NCBI GenBank assembly: GCA_025352085.1
Contig: JANXUA010000020.1
Location: 1 to 37,147, forward strand
Length of the DNA: 37,147 bases
Direction of reading: 5' to 3'
Origin: Caulobacteraceae bacterium
Lineage (GTDB): Bacteria; Pseudomonadota; Alphaproteobacteria; Caulobacterales; Caulobacteraceae
Program-made: the position numbers and the translations under genes
The notes under the pieces: model-generated
Database searches by the model: none
What the model was told of the DNA's origin: nothing
Seen by the model: only the letters and a program-made list of their open reading frames with translations
Part shown: positions 1-7,675 of the stretch, one piece after another
How the letters are laid out: the number at the start of each line of letters is the position of its first letter
How positions within the stretch are numbered: the stretch's first letter is position 1

Positions 1-1
1 A

Positions 2-1219
2 CCACAGAAATACGACCAGTTTACGCAAGAAGTGCGCTTCAGCCACGACTTCGGTGCGCGCGCCAAGATCATGGTGGGAGGTTACTATTTCCATCATACT
101 ATCTCGGCCGTACAACTGACGCGCCTTGGTTTACCATCACTTGCCTACAATCAAGTGTTTACGAATCAGATCTCCGGTGAGTCAAACCACAGTCTATCGT
201 TCTTTGGGAATTTTGACCTGAACGTGACCAATCGATTAAAGCTATCGGCTGGGATACGCTACATTGATGAATCGACAAGTTATCACAATGCTTACAATTT
301 GTTGCCCGGAGTGTTGAATGTACCTCTAATCAACGTTCGCAGTTCAGCGTCCTGGCAAAAGCCGATCACGCGCTTTGGCGCTGAGTACAGAGTAACGGAC
401 CAGAATCTTGTATATGGGACCGTCTCGCAGGGCTTCAGATCCGGAGGTTTTTCACCTCGCGGCACGCTGTCGGAGGCACAACCGAGTTCGACGAACTATT
501 CGCCGGGAGCAAACTATCTGGCGTTTAGTCCTGAGACCGACAGGTCGTTCGAAATCGGATCGAAGAACCGGTTCTTGGAGAACCAGCTGACATTGAATCT
601 GGCCGCCTTTTACACCCTGGATTATGGCAGCCAGGCCGGTAGTGTTGTCCAAACACCGGGTTATGGCCCGGGCACCAACACCTACATCGTCAATCTGCCA
701 AAGGAAAAAATCTACGGGATCGAACTCGAATCGATCCTTCGTCCTCAGGCCACTCCGGGGCTGACGCTGACTTTCTCCGGCGGTTATCTGCATGCCACAC
801 CACCGTCTGGCTCGCTTCCCGGGATCCTTTTTCCGATCGGACCAAACAACCAAGCGGGAGCGCCAGGTTCGATCTTCCCTGTCGCCGGCGGCGCGTTCGC
901 TTATGCGCCGAAGTGGAATTTCCAGGTTAGCGGGGATTACAGTCATGACCTCGGTCCCGGCCTGGTCGATTTCAGTGTTCGGTACCACTGGATCCAGCGG
1001 TATAACATCGGCGGATTGGGAGCGCCCTATTACGACTATGTAGATACCTATGGGCTCGTCGATGCGTCCGTTTCCTATGCGTGGAAAAACTACAAGCTGA
1101 CGGTGTCGGGGAAGAACCTCGGAAACGCGGTTTATCGGTCCAACACCCTTGCCGCAGTCGACTTCCAGGGATTTGGCGATCCAAGGACCTTCCTGGTGGA
1201 ACTGCAAGCCCACTTCTGA
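2..1219 (+). CDS. TonB-dependent receptor, C-terminal barrel (partial, 5' end outside window)
   Basis: The reading frame is open from base 2 (PQKYDQFTQEVRFSH...) and ends at TGA 1217-1219, so the N-terminal signal, plug and first barrel strands lie outside the window. About 405 residues remain. They carry typical outer-membrane receptor signatures: alternating aromatic beta-strands, the YGTVSQGFRSGGF segment around 125-145, a late FEIGSKNRFLENQL block, and a C-terminal strand ending in Phe (ELQAHF). Family knowledge: such proteins import ligands across the outer membrane using TonB energy; ligand unknown. The first 600 bases are clearly lower in G+C than the genes downstream (24 of 60 bases at 241-300), which suggests a different history. 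The GTG at 32 is an internal codon, not the start. Confidence 0.93.
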   Translation, partial: PQKYDQFTQEVRFSHDFGARAKIMVGGYYFHHTISAVQLTRLGLPSLAYNQVFTNQISGESNHSLSFFGNFDLNVTNRLKLSAGIRYIDESTSYHNAYNLLPGVLNVPLINVRSSASWQKPITRFGAEYRVTDQNLVYGTVSQGFRSGGFSPRGTLSEAQPSSTNYSPGANYLAFSPETDRSFEIGSKNRFLENQLTLNLAAFYTLDYGSQAGSVVQTPGYGPGTNTYIVNLPKEKIYGIELESILRPQATPGLTLTFSGGYLHATPPSGSLPGILFPIGPNNQAGAPGSIFPVAGGAFAYAPKWNFQVSGDYSHDLGPGLVDFSVRYHWIQRYNIGGLGAPYYDYVDTYGLVDASVSYAWKNYKLTVSGKNLGNAVYRSNTLAAVDFQGFGDPRTFLVELQAHF

Positions 1220-1285
1220 TGCAGCAGCGATGCCGTTAGGCGCCGCCGCAGGAGCTAAAACCGTTTGTCCCGACTTTAACCGGCA

Positions 1286-1303
1286 GGCTTGACTTTTTAA
1301 GCC
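1286..1303 (+). terminator. Weak hairpin after the TonB receptor, possible terminator
   Basis: GGCTT (1286-1290) and AAGCC (1299-1303) can pair around a T-rich loop, 67 bases after the receptor stop. The stem is only five pairs and no T run follows it, so this is a weak candidate. The same bases contain TTGACT, which could instead be a -35 element. Confidence 0.2.
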
Positions 1304-1397
1304 CCGCCACGGATCAGTCGCATTGCCCATCGATGGCAAAGCGACTTTGATCCCCGCCGCCGCTAACGGCTGGCGTCATGGTCTTTTCGTCAGGCGA

Positions 1398-1413
1398 CGT
1401 ATCGGCCAATACG
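1398..1413. promoter_or_regulatory. Imperfect 16-bp palindrome upstream of the first E1 operon
   Basis: CGTATCGGCCAATACG matches its reverse complement at 14 of 16 positions. It lies about 65 bases before the E1 alpha start and just upstream of TAAGAT (1419-1424), the same -10-like hexamer seen in the VOC promoter at 15446. No good -35 is visible. It could be an operator for the plus-strand operon; this is an inference from position and symmetry only. Confidence 0.3.
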
Positions 1414-1477
1414 CTGGATAAGATCGACGTTCGACGCCAGCCTCGGCCGACGTCCAGAACCCAGAGGAACACCCTTG

Positions 1478-2443
1478 ATGCAGCTGAGCCGAGACGATCT
1501 CAAACGGGCATACCGCGGCATGTTCACCATCCGCGTGTTCGAGGAACGGGTGAACAAGGAATTCGCGCTGGGGAACATCCCCGGGTTCGCCCACGTCTAT
1601 CTCGGCCAGGAAGCCTCGGGCGTGGGCGTGTGCTTTGATCTGACCGACGAGGATTACATCGGCTCGACCCACCGCGGCCATGGCCACTGCATCGCCAAGG
1701 GCTGCGACGTGCGGGGCATGATGCTGGAGATCATGGGCAAGGAAGGCGGCCTTTGCGGCGGCAAGGGCGGCTCCATGCACATCGCCGACATGTCCAAGGG
1801 CATGCTCGGCGCCAACGCCATTGTCGGCGGATCGCCACCCATCGCCGTAGGCGCGGCCCTGACGCAGAAGCTCAGGAAAACCGGCAAGGTCGCGGTGGCC
1901 TTTTCCGGCGACGGCGCCTCCAACCAAGGCACCACCTTCGAAGCGCTCAACATGGCGGTGGTGCTGGGCGCGCCGGCCATCTTCGCCTTCGAGAACAACG
2001 GCTATGGCGAGCACACCGCCGCCAGCTACGCCGTGGGTGCGCCGTCCATCGCCGAACGGGCGAAGAGCTTCGGCATGCCCGCCGAGGTGGTGGACGGCTC
2101 GGACTTCTTCGCCGTACGCGAGGCGATGGGCCGCGCCCTTGAGCGGGGCCGGGCCGGCGAGGGACCCTACGCTTTGGAGATCGTCTGCTCGCGCTTCCTG
2201 GGGCATTTCGTCGGAGACCCGCAAGCCTACCGCCTGCCCGAGGAACTGGCCAAGGCCAGGGCCAACGACCCCATCCCGCGCTTCCGCGCCCGGGTCACGG
2301 AGGCACAACTGCTGGATGACGCCGACCTGGACGCCATTGAGCGGGATATTCATGCGGAGGTCGAGGCCGCGGTTCAGCTGGCCGTAGCCGCACCCCGTCC
2401 AAACATCAACACCCTCGAAACCGACGTCTACCTTAGGTATTGA
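1478..2443 (+). CDS. Thiamine-diphosphate-dependent dehydrogenase E1 alpha subunit, acetoin-dehydrogenase type (AcoA-like), copy 1
   Basis: 321 residues, the usual length for AcoA/PDH-alpha-type subunits. The ThDP-binding motif is visible as GDG at 144-146 followed by the ENN at 172-174. The HRGHGHCIAKG segment (65-75) and GKGGSMHIAD (95-104) are typical of acetoin-cleaving E1 alpha rather than pyruvate E1. It should decarboxylate or cleave a 2-oxoacid, diketone or ketol and pass the acyl group to a lipoyl E2. I chose ATG 1478 over the in-frame TTG 1475 because an AGAGGA ribosome site precedes it and copy 2 (33585) starts MQLSR at the same place. It is followed one base later by E1 beta. No E2 is adjacent; candidates are at 27633 and 35597. 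Confidence 0.93.
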   Translation: MQLSRDDLKRAYRGMFTIRVFEERVNKEFALGNIPGFAHVYLGQEASGVGVCFDLTDEDYIGSTHRGHGHCIAKGCDVRGMMLEIMGKEGGLCGGKGGSMHIADMSKGMLGANAIVGGSPPIAVGAALTQKLRKTGKVAVAFSGDGASNQGTTFEALNMAVVLGAPAIFAFENNGYGEHTAASYAVGAPSIAERAKSFGMPAEVVDGSDFFAVREAMGRALERGRAGEGPYALEIVCSRFLGHFVGDPQAYRLPEELAKARANDPIPRFRARVTEAQLLDDADLDAIERDIHAEVEAAVQLAVAAPRPNINTLETDVYLRY

Positions 2444-2444
2444 A

Positions 2445-3455
2445 ATGTCAAAGAAAACCTACAGTCAGGCGATCAACGAGGCCCTGCGCCAGGAGATGCG
2501 CCGGGATCCTAATGTTATCATCATCGGCGAGGACGTCGCCGGCGGCCACGGCGCCTCGGGCGAGACCGGTGGCGTGGGCGGGGTCTTCGGCCTGACCAAA
2601 AGTCTTTACACCGAGTTCGGGCCCGAGCGGGTGCTGGATACGCCGATCAGCGAAAGCGCCATCATCGGGGCGGCCTCAGGGGCGGCGGTGACCGGCCTGC
2701 GGCCGGTGGCCGAGATCATGTTCGTCGACTTCGTCGGCGTTTGCTTCGACCAGATCTACAATCAGGCCGCCAAGTTCCGCTACATGTTTGGCGGCAAGGC
2801 CAAAACGCCCATGGTGATCCGCACGGCCATCGGCGCCGGTCTTCGCGCCGGCGCCCAGCACAGCCAGACCCTGCATCCCCTGTTCACGATGGTGCCGGGG
2901 CTGAAGGTGGTTATGCCGGCCAATCCCTATGACGCCAAGGGCCTGCTGATCAGCGCAATCCGCGACGACGATCCGGTGATCTTCATGGAATCCAAACTGC
3001 TCTATGGCATGGAGGGCGAAGTGCCCGACGAGGCCTACCGTGTCCCCTTCGGCGAGGCCAATATCGCCCGCGAGGGCAAGGACCTTACCTTCGTCGCTTT
3101 CGGCGCCATGGTCCAGCGCGCCCTGGCTGTGGCCCAGACCCTGGCGGGGGAAGGGATCAGCGTGGAGGTGATCGATCCACGCACCACCTCTCCATTGGAC
3201 GAGGAGGCGATCCTCGACAGCGTCGCCAAGACCGGCCGCCTGGTGGTGATCGACGAGAGCCCGCCGCGCTGCTCCTTGGCGGGCGATATCTCTTCGCTGG
3301 TGGCGGAAAAAGGTTTCCGCTCGCTCAAGGCGCCGATCGGAAAGGTGACCTGCCCGCACACGCCCGTGCCTTTCGCTCCCAACCTCGAGGATGAGTTCAT
3401 GCCCAATCCCCGCCGTATCGAGGAGGCCGCTCGGGCGGTCCTCGCCTACCGCTGA
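2445..3455 (+). CDS. Thiamine-diphosphate-dependent dehydrogenase E1 beta subunit (AcoB-like), copy 1
   Basis: 336 residues, the family length. The N-terminal transketolase-type pyrimidine-binding domain shows GED (28-30, with the likely cofactor-activating Glu), DTPISE (65-70) and AQHSQ (His139). The C-terminal domain shows VIDPRTTSPLD and DESPPRCS. It forms the alpha2beta2 E1 with the gene just upstream; one base separates the TGA from this ATG, so translation is probably coupled. The 3' neighbour is a Rieske oxygenase 32 bases on, which ties this E1 to an oxygenase pathway rather than to central metabolism. It is a paralogue of 34572-35582 with the same motif numbering. Confidence 0.93.
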   Translation: MSKKTYSQAINEALRQEMRRDPNVIIIGEDVAGGHGASGETGGVGGVFGLTKSLYTEFGPERVLDTPISESAIIGAASGAAVTGLRPVAEIMFVDFVGVCFDQIYNQAAKFRYMFGGKAKTPMVIRTAIGAGLRAGAQHSQTLHPLFTMVPGLKVVMPANPYDAKGLLISAIRDDDPVIFMESKLLYGMEGEVPDEAYRVPFGEANIAREGKDLTFVAFGAMVQRALAVAQTLAGEGISVEVIDPRTTSPLDEEAILDSVAKTGRLVVIDESPPRCSLAGDISSLVAEKGFRSLKAPIGKVTCPHTPVPFAPNLEDEFMPNPRRIEEAARAVLAYR

Positions 3456-3487
3456 TCGCCACAATTCTTCGCCGCCAGGAGGCTGCC

Positions 3488-4735
3488 ATGACTCTGAGCT
3501 TCGCCGAACGCCTGCATGAGACCCGACTGGGGCTGGGCCGCCGGATCGTGGAACACATCCGCAGCGGCACCAGCGATCTGGCGCCCGCGGCCATGCGCAA
3601 CGACGTCTCTGTCTATACCGATCCGGTCCGCCATGCCGCCGAGCGCCAGACGCTGTTTCGCGAAACGCCGGTGGTCGCGTGCTTCTCCAACGACGTCAGG
3701 GAGCCGGGCCAGTTTCGCACCTTCGACGAGACCGGCGTACCCATCGTCGTGGTCCGCGGTCGGGACGGCGAGGTTCGGGCTTTTCTCAATGTCTGCCAGC
3801 ATCGTGGCGCGCGCCTTGTGCGCGAGGCAGAAGGCAAGGCCAATCTGTTCACCTGCTGGTTCCACGGCTGGTCCTACGCCAACGACGGTCATCTGGTCGC
3901 GGCGCCGGAGGCCGATCGGTTCTGCGACGCCGACGGCGTCAGCGCGATCGGATCAAGCGACCATTTGATTTCGGTTCCGGTGGCCGAGCGCCACGGCCTG
4001 GTCTTTGTGCAAGCCACGCCGGGCTCGACCATGGATATTGACGCCCACCTCGGCTCGTTCGGAGCCCAGTTGGAACTGCTTGAGCTGGACAAGGCCGAAA
4101 AGGTGAAGGACGGCGTCCTGCCGGTGGACTCCAACTGGAAATTCGCCCTGGACACCTACGGCGAGGGCTATCATTTCGCCGCGCTCCACAAACAGACCTT
4201 GGCGCCGTACTTCCGAAGCGACATTACCGTCTACGACCCGTTCGGCCCGCACCATCGCGTGCTGTTCGTGGCTCGCGAGATGGAGACCTGGGCGAACCGG
4301 GCCGAGGAGGACTGGGGCGTCGACGACGCTCTCGGCGGCATTCACTACATCTTTCCCAACACAATCCTGTTCGCGGGGGCGGTGTCGCCGGGCAAGCGCT
4401 ATTACACCACCTTCCGGCATTTCCCCGGCGAAACGCCCGGCGAGACCGTCACCTACAAAACCATCTATGCGCCGGGCGGCGTGAAATCGGACGCCCACCG
4501 CAAGGAGGTCGAAGACGCCTGGGACGCAACCGCCCATGTGGTGCGCACCGAAGACTATGTCGTTTCGGCCGAAGGCTATCGCAACCTCCAGCACCTGCCG
4601 CCGGGGAGCACGGTCATTTACGGACGACAGGAAATCAGCCTGCAGAACGTGCACAAATCTCTCGCCGAGGCCATCGGCATGCCCCTGCCGCCGGTAACGG
4701 CGACCAATCCGCAAATGCGCGAGGCGGCGGAATGA
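3488..4735 (+). CDS. Rieske [2Fe-2S] non-heme iron oxygenase, alpha subunit
   Basis: 415 residues. The Rieske cluster ligands are visible as C103-x-H105 and C123-x2-H126 (CQHRG...CWFHGWSY). The mononuclear iron site is DTYGEGYHFAALH with His229 and His234. An AGGAGG ribosome site at 3476 supports ATG 3488. Family role: NAD(P)H-driven hydroxylation or demethylation of an aromatic or alicyclic substrate, with electrons from a ferredoxin and reductase, neither of which is in the window. Its N-terminal layout resembles the minus-strand Rieske gene at 11883-13073 more than those at 8830 and 22805. The stop overlaps the next start (ATGA), so the VOC protein is translationally coupled. Substrate unknown. 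Confidence 0.93.
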   Translation: MTLSFAERLHETRLGLGRRIVEHIRSGTSDLAPAAMRNDVSVYTDPVRHAAERQTLFRETPVVACFSNDVREPGQFRTFDETGVPIVVVRGRDGEVRAFLNVCQHRGARLVREAEGKANLFTCWFHGWSYANDGHLVAAPEADRFCDADGVSAIGSSDHLISVPVAERHGLVFVQATPGSTMDIDAHLGSFGAQLELLELDKAEKVKDGVLPVDSNWKFALDTYGEGYHFAALHKQTLAPYFRSDITVYDPFGPHHRVLFVAREMETWANRAEEDWGVDDALGGIHYIFPNTILFAGAVSPGKRYYTTFRHFPGETPGETVTYKTIYAPGGVKSDAHRKEVEDAWDATAHVVRTEDYVVSAEGYRNLQHLPPGSTVIYGRQEISLQNVHKSLAEAIGMPLPPVTATNPQMREAAE

Positions 4736-5271
4736 GCGGGCGCGGCGGTATAGCCGATCTGGGCGAGATCATGCAGCTGGCCTATGTGCCGGCCGATTTC
4801 GACGCGGCTCTGCGGCACTGGACGCAGGGGGTGGGTGCCGGACCATTCTTTGCCCTGGACCATGTGCAACTCGAGGACGTTCGATATTGCGGCGCGCCGT
4901 CCACGATCGATTTCTCCATGGCCCTCGGCTACTGGGGCGACATGCAGATCGAGTTGATCCGCCAGCACAACGACGCGCCCTCTATCTACAAGGCCTGGCG
5001 GGACGCCGGCCATGAGGGCCTGCAACACGTGTGCATACTGGTCGACGACATCGCCCATGCCCGCGCGGTCTGCGCGGCGGCCGGCGCAACCGTCGCCCAG
5101 GAAGGCCGCGTGGCCGGCGGCGGCGAGGTGATCTATGTCGATACCGGCGGCGGCCCGGGCACGATGGTGGAAATCCTGCAACCTGGACCTGGCACGCGAG
5201 GTTTCTTCACCATGATGCGCGACGCGGCCCGCGGGTGGGACGGCTCCGAACCGCTGCGCCGTCTCGGCTAA
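4732..5271 (+). CDS. VOC/glyoxalase-superfamily protein, copy 1
   Basis: 179 residues with two vicinal-oxygen-chelate half-domains. Candidate metal ligands follow the methylmalonyl-CoA-epimerase-like pattern: the MQLAYV strand, IELIRQ, LQHVCILV and MVEILQ. The segment HNDAPSIYK recurs almost unchanged (HNETPSIYR) in the VOC protein at 14868-15395, so the two are paralogues. Members of this superfamily include epimerases, isomerases, lyases and extradiol dioxygenases; the reaction cannot be assigned here. The ATG overlaps the Rieske stop by four bases, so it probably acts on the oxygenase product or a nearby intermediate. Confidence 0.85.
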   Translation: MSGRGGIADLGEIMQLAYVPADFDAALRHWTQGVGAGPFFALDHVQLEDVRYCGAPSTIDFSMALGYWGDMQIELIRQHNDAPSIYKAWRDAGHEGLQHVCILVDDIAHARAVCAAAGATVAQEGRVAGGGEVIYVDTGGGPGTMVEILQPGPGTRGFFTMMRDAARGWDGSEPLRRLG

Positions 5272-5304
5272 AATCCTCTTAACTGCGACTTTGGAATTGC
5301 GAAC

Positions 5305-6306
5305 ATGACACAGACCAATCGTCAATGGCTTATCAACGGCCGGCCCAACGGCCGCAGCCTCATCGACGATGATTTCAAACTGGTCGAGACGCCCGTCGGC
5401 CGGCCCGGCGAAGGCGAGGTGCTGGTGAAGACCCTATACCTGGCCTTCGACCCCGCGCAGAAGGGCTGGATGGAGAATATCGGCGGCTACGTCGCGCCCA
5501 CCGAGATCGGCGAGATCATGCGCGGCGGAGGGCTGGGCGAGGTGGTGGCGTCCAACGCTCCGAACTTCGCGCCGGGGGACAAGGTCTCCGGCATGCTGCG
5601 CTGGCAGGACTACGCCGTCCTGCCTGGCAAGGAGTTGCTGAAGCTGGACGACGACGACCTGTTGACGGCCAATCTGGGGGTTCTGGGCACTACGGGCCTG
5701 ACGGCCTTCTTCGGTTTGAACAAGATCGGCAAGCCTTTTCCGGGCGACACCTTGATGGTGACGGGCGCCGCGGGCGCCACGGGCTCGGTGGTCGGCCAAT
5801 TGGGCAAACTCGCCGGCTGCCGCGTGGTGGGCGTGGCCGGCGGTCCTGCCAAATGCGCGTGGCTGATCGACGAACTCGGCTTCGACGCGGCCATCGATTA
5901 CAAGGCCGGGGATATCCGCGACCAGGCCCGCAAGGCGGCGCCTGACGGCATCGACGTCTTGTGGGATAACGTCGGCGGGCCCGCGTTTAACACCCTCCTG
6001 GCGCAACTGGCGATGCATGCGCGGGTCGTGGTGTGCGGCGGCATTTCGCGCTACGAACTGGGCAAGATGCCGGCGGGCCCGGAGAATTATTTCAACCTGA
6101 TTTTCAAGCGCGCTTCCATGACGGGCTTCATCCTGACCGACTTCCAGGCAGAGTTTCCCTGGGCGCGGAGCCGGTTGGTGGACTGGATTCGCGCGGGCCA
6201 GCTTCGCTACAAGGAAGACATTCAGCACGGTCTGGAGAACGCGCCCACGACCTTGCGACGGCTGTTCCAGGGCGAGAATTTTGGCAAACAACTTCTCAAG
6301 CTCTGA
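5305..6306 (+). CDS. NADP-dependent MDR-superfamily oxidoreductase (zinc-free, prostaglandin-reductase/CurA-like)
   Basis: 333 residues. The N-terminal GroES-like domain (about 1-120) lacks the catalytic zinc cysteines. A Rossmann domain follows with GAAGATGSVVGQ near 153-164 and the family segment VLGTTGLTAFFGL before it. LWDNVGGPAFN and the C-terminal FQGENFGKQLLKL are typical of the leukotriene B4 dehydrogenase / CurA / YncB group, which reduces C=C bonds of alpha,beta-unsaturated ketones with NADPH. It sits 33 bases after the VOC gene in the same operon. A related but frameshifted gene is at 28906-30017. Confidence 0.9.
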   Translation: MTQTNRQWLINGRPNGRSLIDDDFKLVETPVGRPGEGEVLVKTLYLAFDPAQKGWMENIGGYVAPTEIGEIMRGGGLGEVVASNAPNFAPGDKVSGMLRWQDYAVLPGKELLKLDDDDLLTANLGVLGTTGLTAFFGLNKIGKPFPGDTLMVTGAAGATGSVVGQLGKLAGCRVVGVAGGPAKCAWLIDELGFDAAIDYKAGDIRDQARKAAPDGIDVLWDNVGGPAFNTLLAQLAMHARVVVCGGISRYELGKMPAGPENYFNLIFKRASMTGFILTDFQAEFPWARSRLVDWIRAGQLRYKEDIQHGLENAPTTLRRLFQGENFGKQLLKL

Positions 6307-6314
6307 GGCGCGCC

Positions 6315-7160
6315 GTGCCCGCGATCCGCTACGGCGAACCGCTCAATGTTCTGGTGGCCGCCAAGGGCCATCCCTATTTGCGCGATCCGTTCATGGCGAT
6401 CTTCGACACCTTGCCGGGCATCGCCTGCACCCTGGTTGAACAGCCAGCAGTCCAGCGGCTGATGAACCCGGAGGGCATGAAGGGTTTCGACGCCTTGGTG
6501 CTGTACGACATGCCGGGCCTCGACTTCGCCGCGACCCATCCGCCGGGTTATGTGAAGCCTGATCCGGCGTTCAAGGCCGGCCTTCTCGCCCTGCTCGACG
6601 AGGGCAAGGGCGTCGTCGCCCTGCATCACGCCATCGCCGGCTGGCCTGGCTGGCCGGAATACGCCGAGCTGCTGGGCGGTCGGTTCCTTTACCGGGCCGG
6701 TCCGCTGCGCGGAACCGATCGACCGGATTCCGGTTATCGCCACGATGTGGATCACGAGGTGACAGTGCTCAATCGCGCCCATCCGGTCGCGGCGGGCCTG
6801 CCTGAGCGATTCCGCCTGACCGATGAGCTTTACCTGGGCGAAGTGTTCGAGGATATCGTCCATCCTCTGCTGGCGTCGGATGCGTCCTTCACCCACGAAC
6901 ACTTTTATTCGTCGGCCCTAGCGGTCAACGGCGCTATGTTTTCCAACAACGGCTGGAGTCATCCCGACGGATCGAACCTGGTGGGATGGGCCAAGGCGGC
7001 GCGCAGAAGTCCGCTGGTCTATCTTCAGCCGGGGGACGGACCGGCCACCTATGAGAATATGCACTATCGGCGCATGGTGGAGAACGCCATTCGCTGGGTG
7101 GTCTCGCCCGAGGCGCACGCCTGGGCGCGAGAACGGGCCATGCGGCGAAAACAAACTTAG
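6315..7160 (+). CDS. ThuA-like domain protein
   Basis: 281 residues when started at GTG 6315, eight bases after the reductase stop and with a GAGGCG site before it; longer readings of this frame run inside the upstream gene. Class-I glutamine-amidotransferase-like ThuA fold features are visible: LVAAKGHPYLRDPF near the start, FDALVLYDMPG, GKGVVALHHAIAGWPGW, the H-D-V-D-HEVTV segment, and HPVAAGLPERFRLTDELY. ThuA homologues are usually linked to sugar metabolism (e.g. 3-keto-disaccharide hydrolysis) and have no agreed general reaction. Its place inside a Rieske/E1 operon is unusual and hints at a hydrolytic role on a pathway intermediate. Function not assigned. Confidence 0.8.
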   Translation: MPAIRYGEPLNVLVAAKGHPYLRDPFMAIFDTLPGIACTLVEQPAVQRLMNPEGMKGFDALVLYDMPGLDFAATHPPGYVKPDPAFKAGLLALLDEGKGVVALHHAIAGWPGWPEYAELLGGRFLYRAGPLRGTDRPDSGYRHDVDHEVTVLNRAHPVAAGLPERFRLTDELYLGEVFEDIVHPLLASDASFTHEHFYSSALAVNGAMFSNNGWSHPDGSNLVGWAKAARRSPLVYLQPGDGPATYENMHYRRMVENAIRWVVSPEAHAWARERAMRRKQT

Positions 7161-7241
7161 ACGCTTGAACAAAACAATGATGACTTTTTTCACCGACGGC
7201 GTATGGTCCGACGGTTGCAACCAAGTTGGAGAGACGAGGGC

Positions 7242-7649
7242 ATGAGCGTCGCTGTTGCGGATGACCTTTTCGTCGAGCGAGCCGACGGCGTGCGATTGAT
7301 CGCGGGACGCCGCAAAGCCGACGGCGAAATGCGTTTTCCCATGCCCCGCGGCGCCGACGCGGCGTTGTACGATCCCGTGGAACTTGCCCCGGTTGGCAAG
7401 CTCTGGAGCTATACGGTCCAGCGTTTCCGTCCCAAGACCCCGCCCTATATCGGCGCCGATGATGAGAAGAGCTTTGTGCCCTTCGCGCTGGGCTATGTGG
7501 AATTTGCCGGCCAGGTGATCGCCGAGGGCCGCATTCTCATCGACGATCCGTCCAGCTTGAAGATCGGCCTTCCCATGAAGGTGGCGATCGAAGCCTTTCC
7601 AACCTCCACCCGGGGCGAGGTCGCGACCTACGCCTTCCGCCCCGCCTGA
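7242..7649 (+). CDS. DUF35 OB-fold protein, thiolase partner, zinc ribbon lost
   Basis: 135 residues when started at ATG 7242, preceded by GACGAGGG; the in-frame ATG at 7203 has no visible ribosome site and would add an atypical leader. The C-terminal two-thirds match the DUF35 OB-fold (GKLWSYTVQRF, PFALGYVEFAG, MKVAIEAF). DUF35 proteins usually carry an N-terminal four-cysteine zinc ribbon, but this protein has no cysteine at all. Established context: DUF35 partners bind thiolase-fold enzymes such as the Ltp2 aldolase of steroid side-chain breakdown. The thiolase gene begins 26 bases downstream, so a heteromeric complex is likely. Confidence 0.82.
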   Translation: MSVAVADDLFVERADGVRLIAGRRKADGEMRFPMPRGADAALYDPVELAPVGKLWSYTVQRFRPKTPPYIGADDEKSFVPFALGYVEFAGQVIAEGRILIDDPSSLKIGLPMKVAIEAFPTSTRGEVATYAFRPA

Positions 7650-7675
7650 TTCAGACTTGAGGAGCCAGACCCAAC

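Noticed and set aside
452-1339. Long minus-strand open frame opposite the first TonB receptor
   Set aside because: It is a shadow of the receptor: no family motif, no ribosome site, and the plus-strand protein is clearly homologous to TonB receptors.
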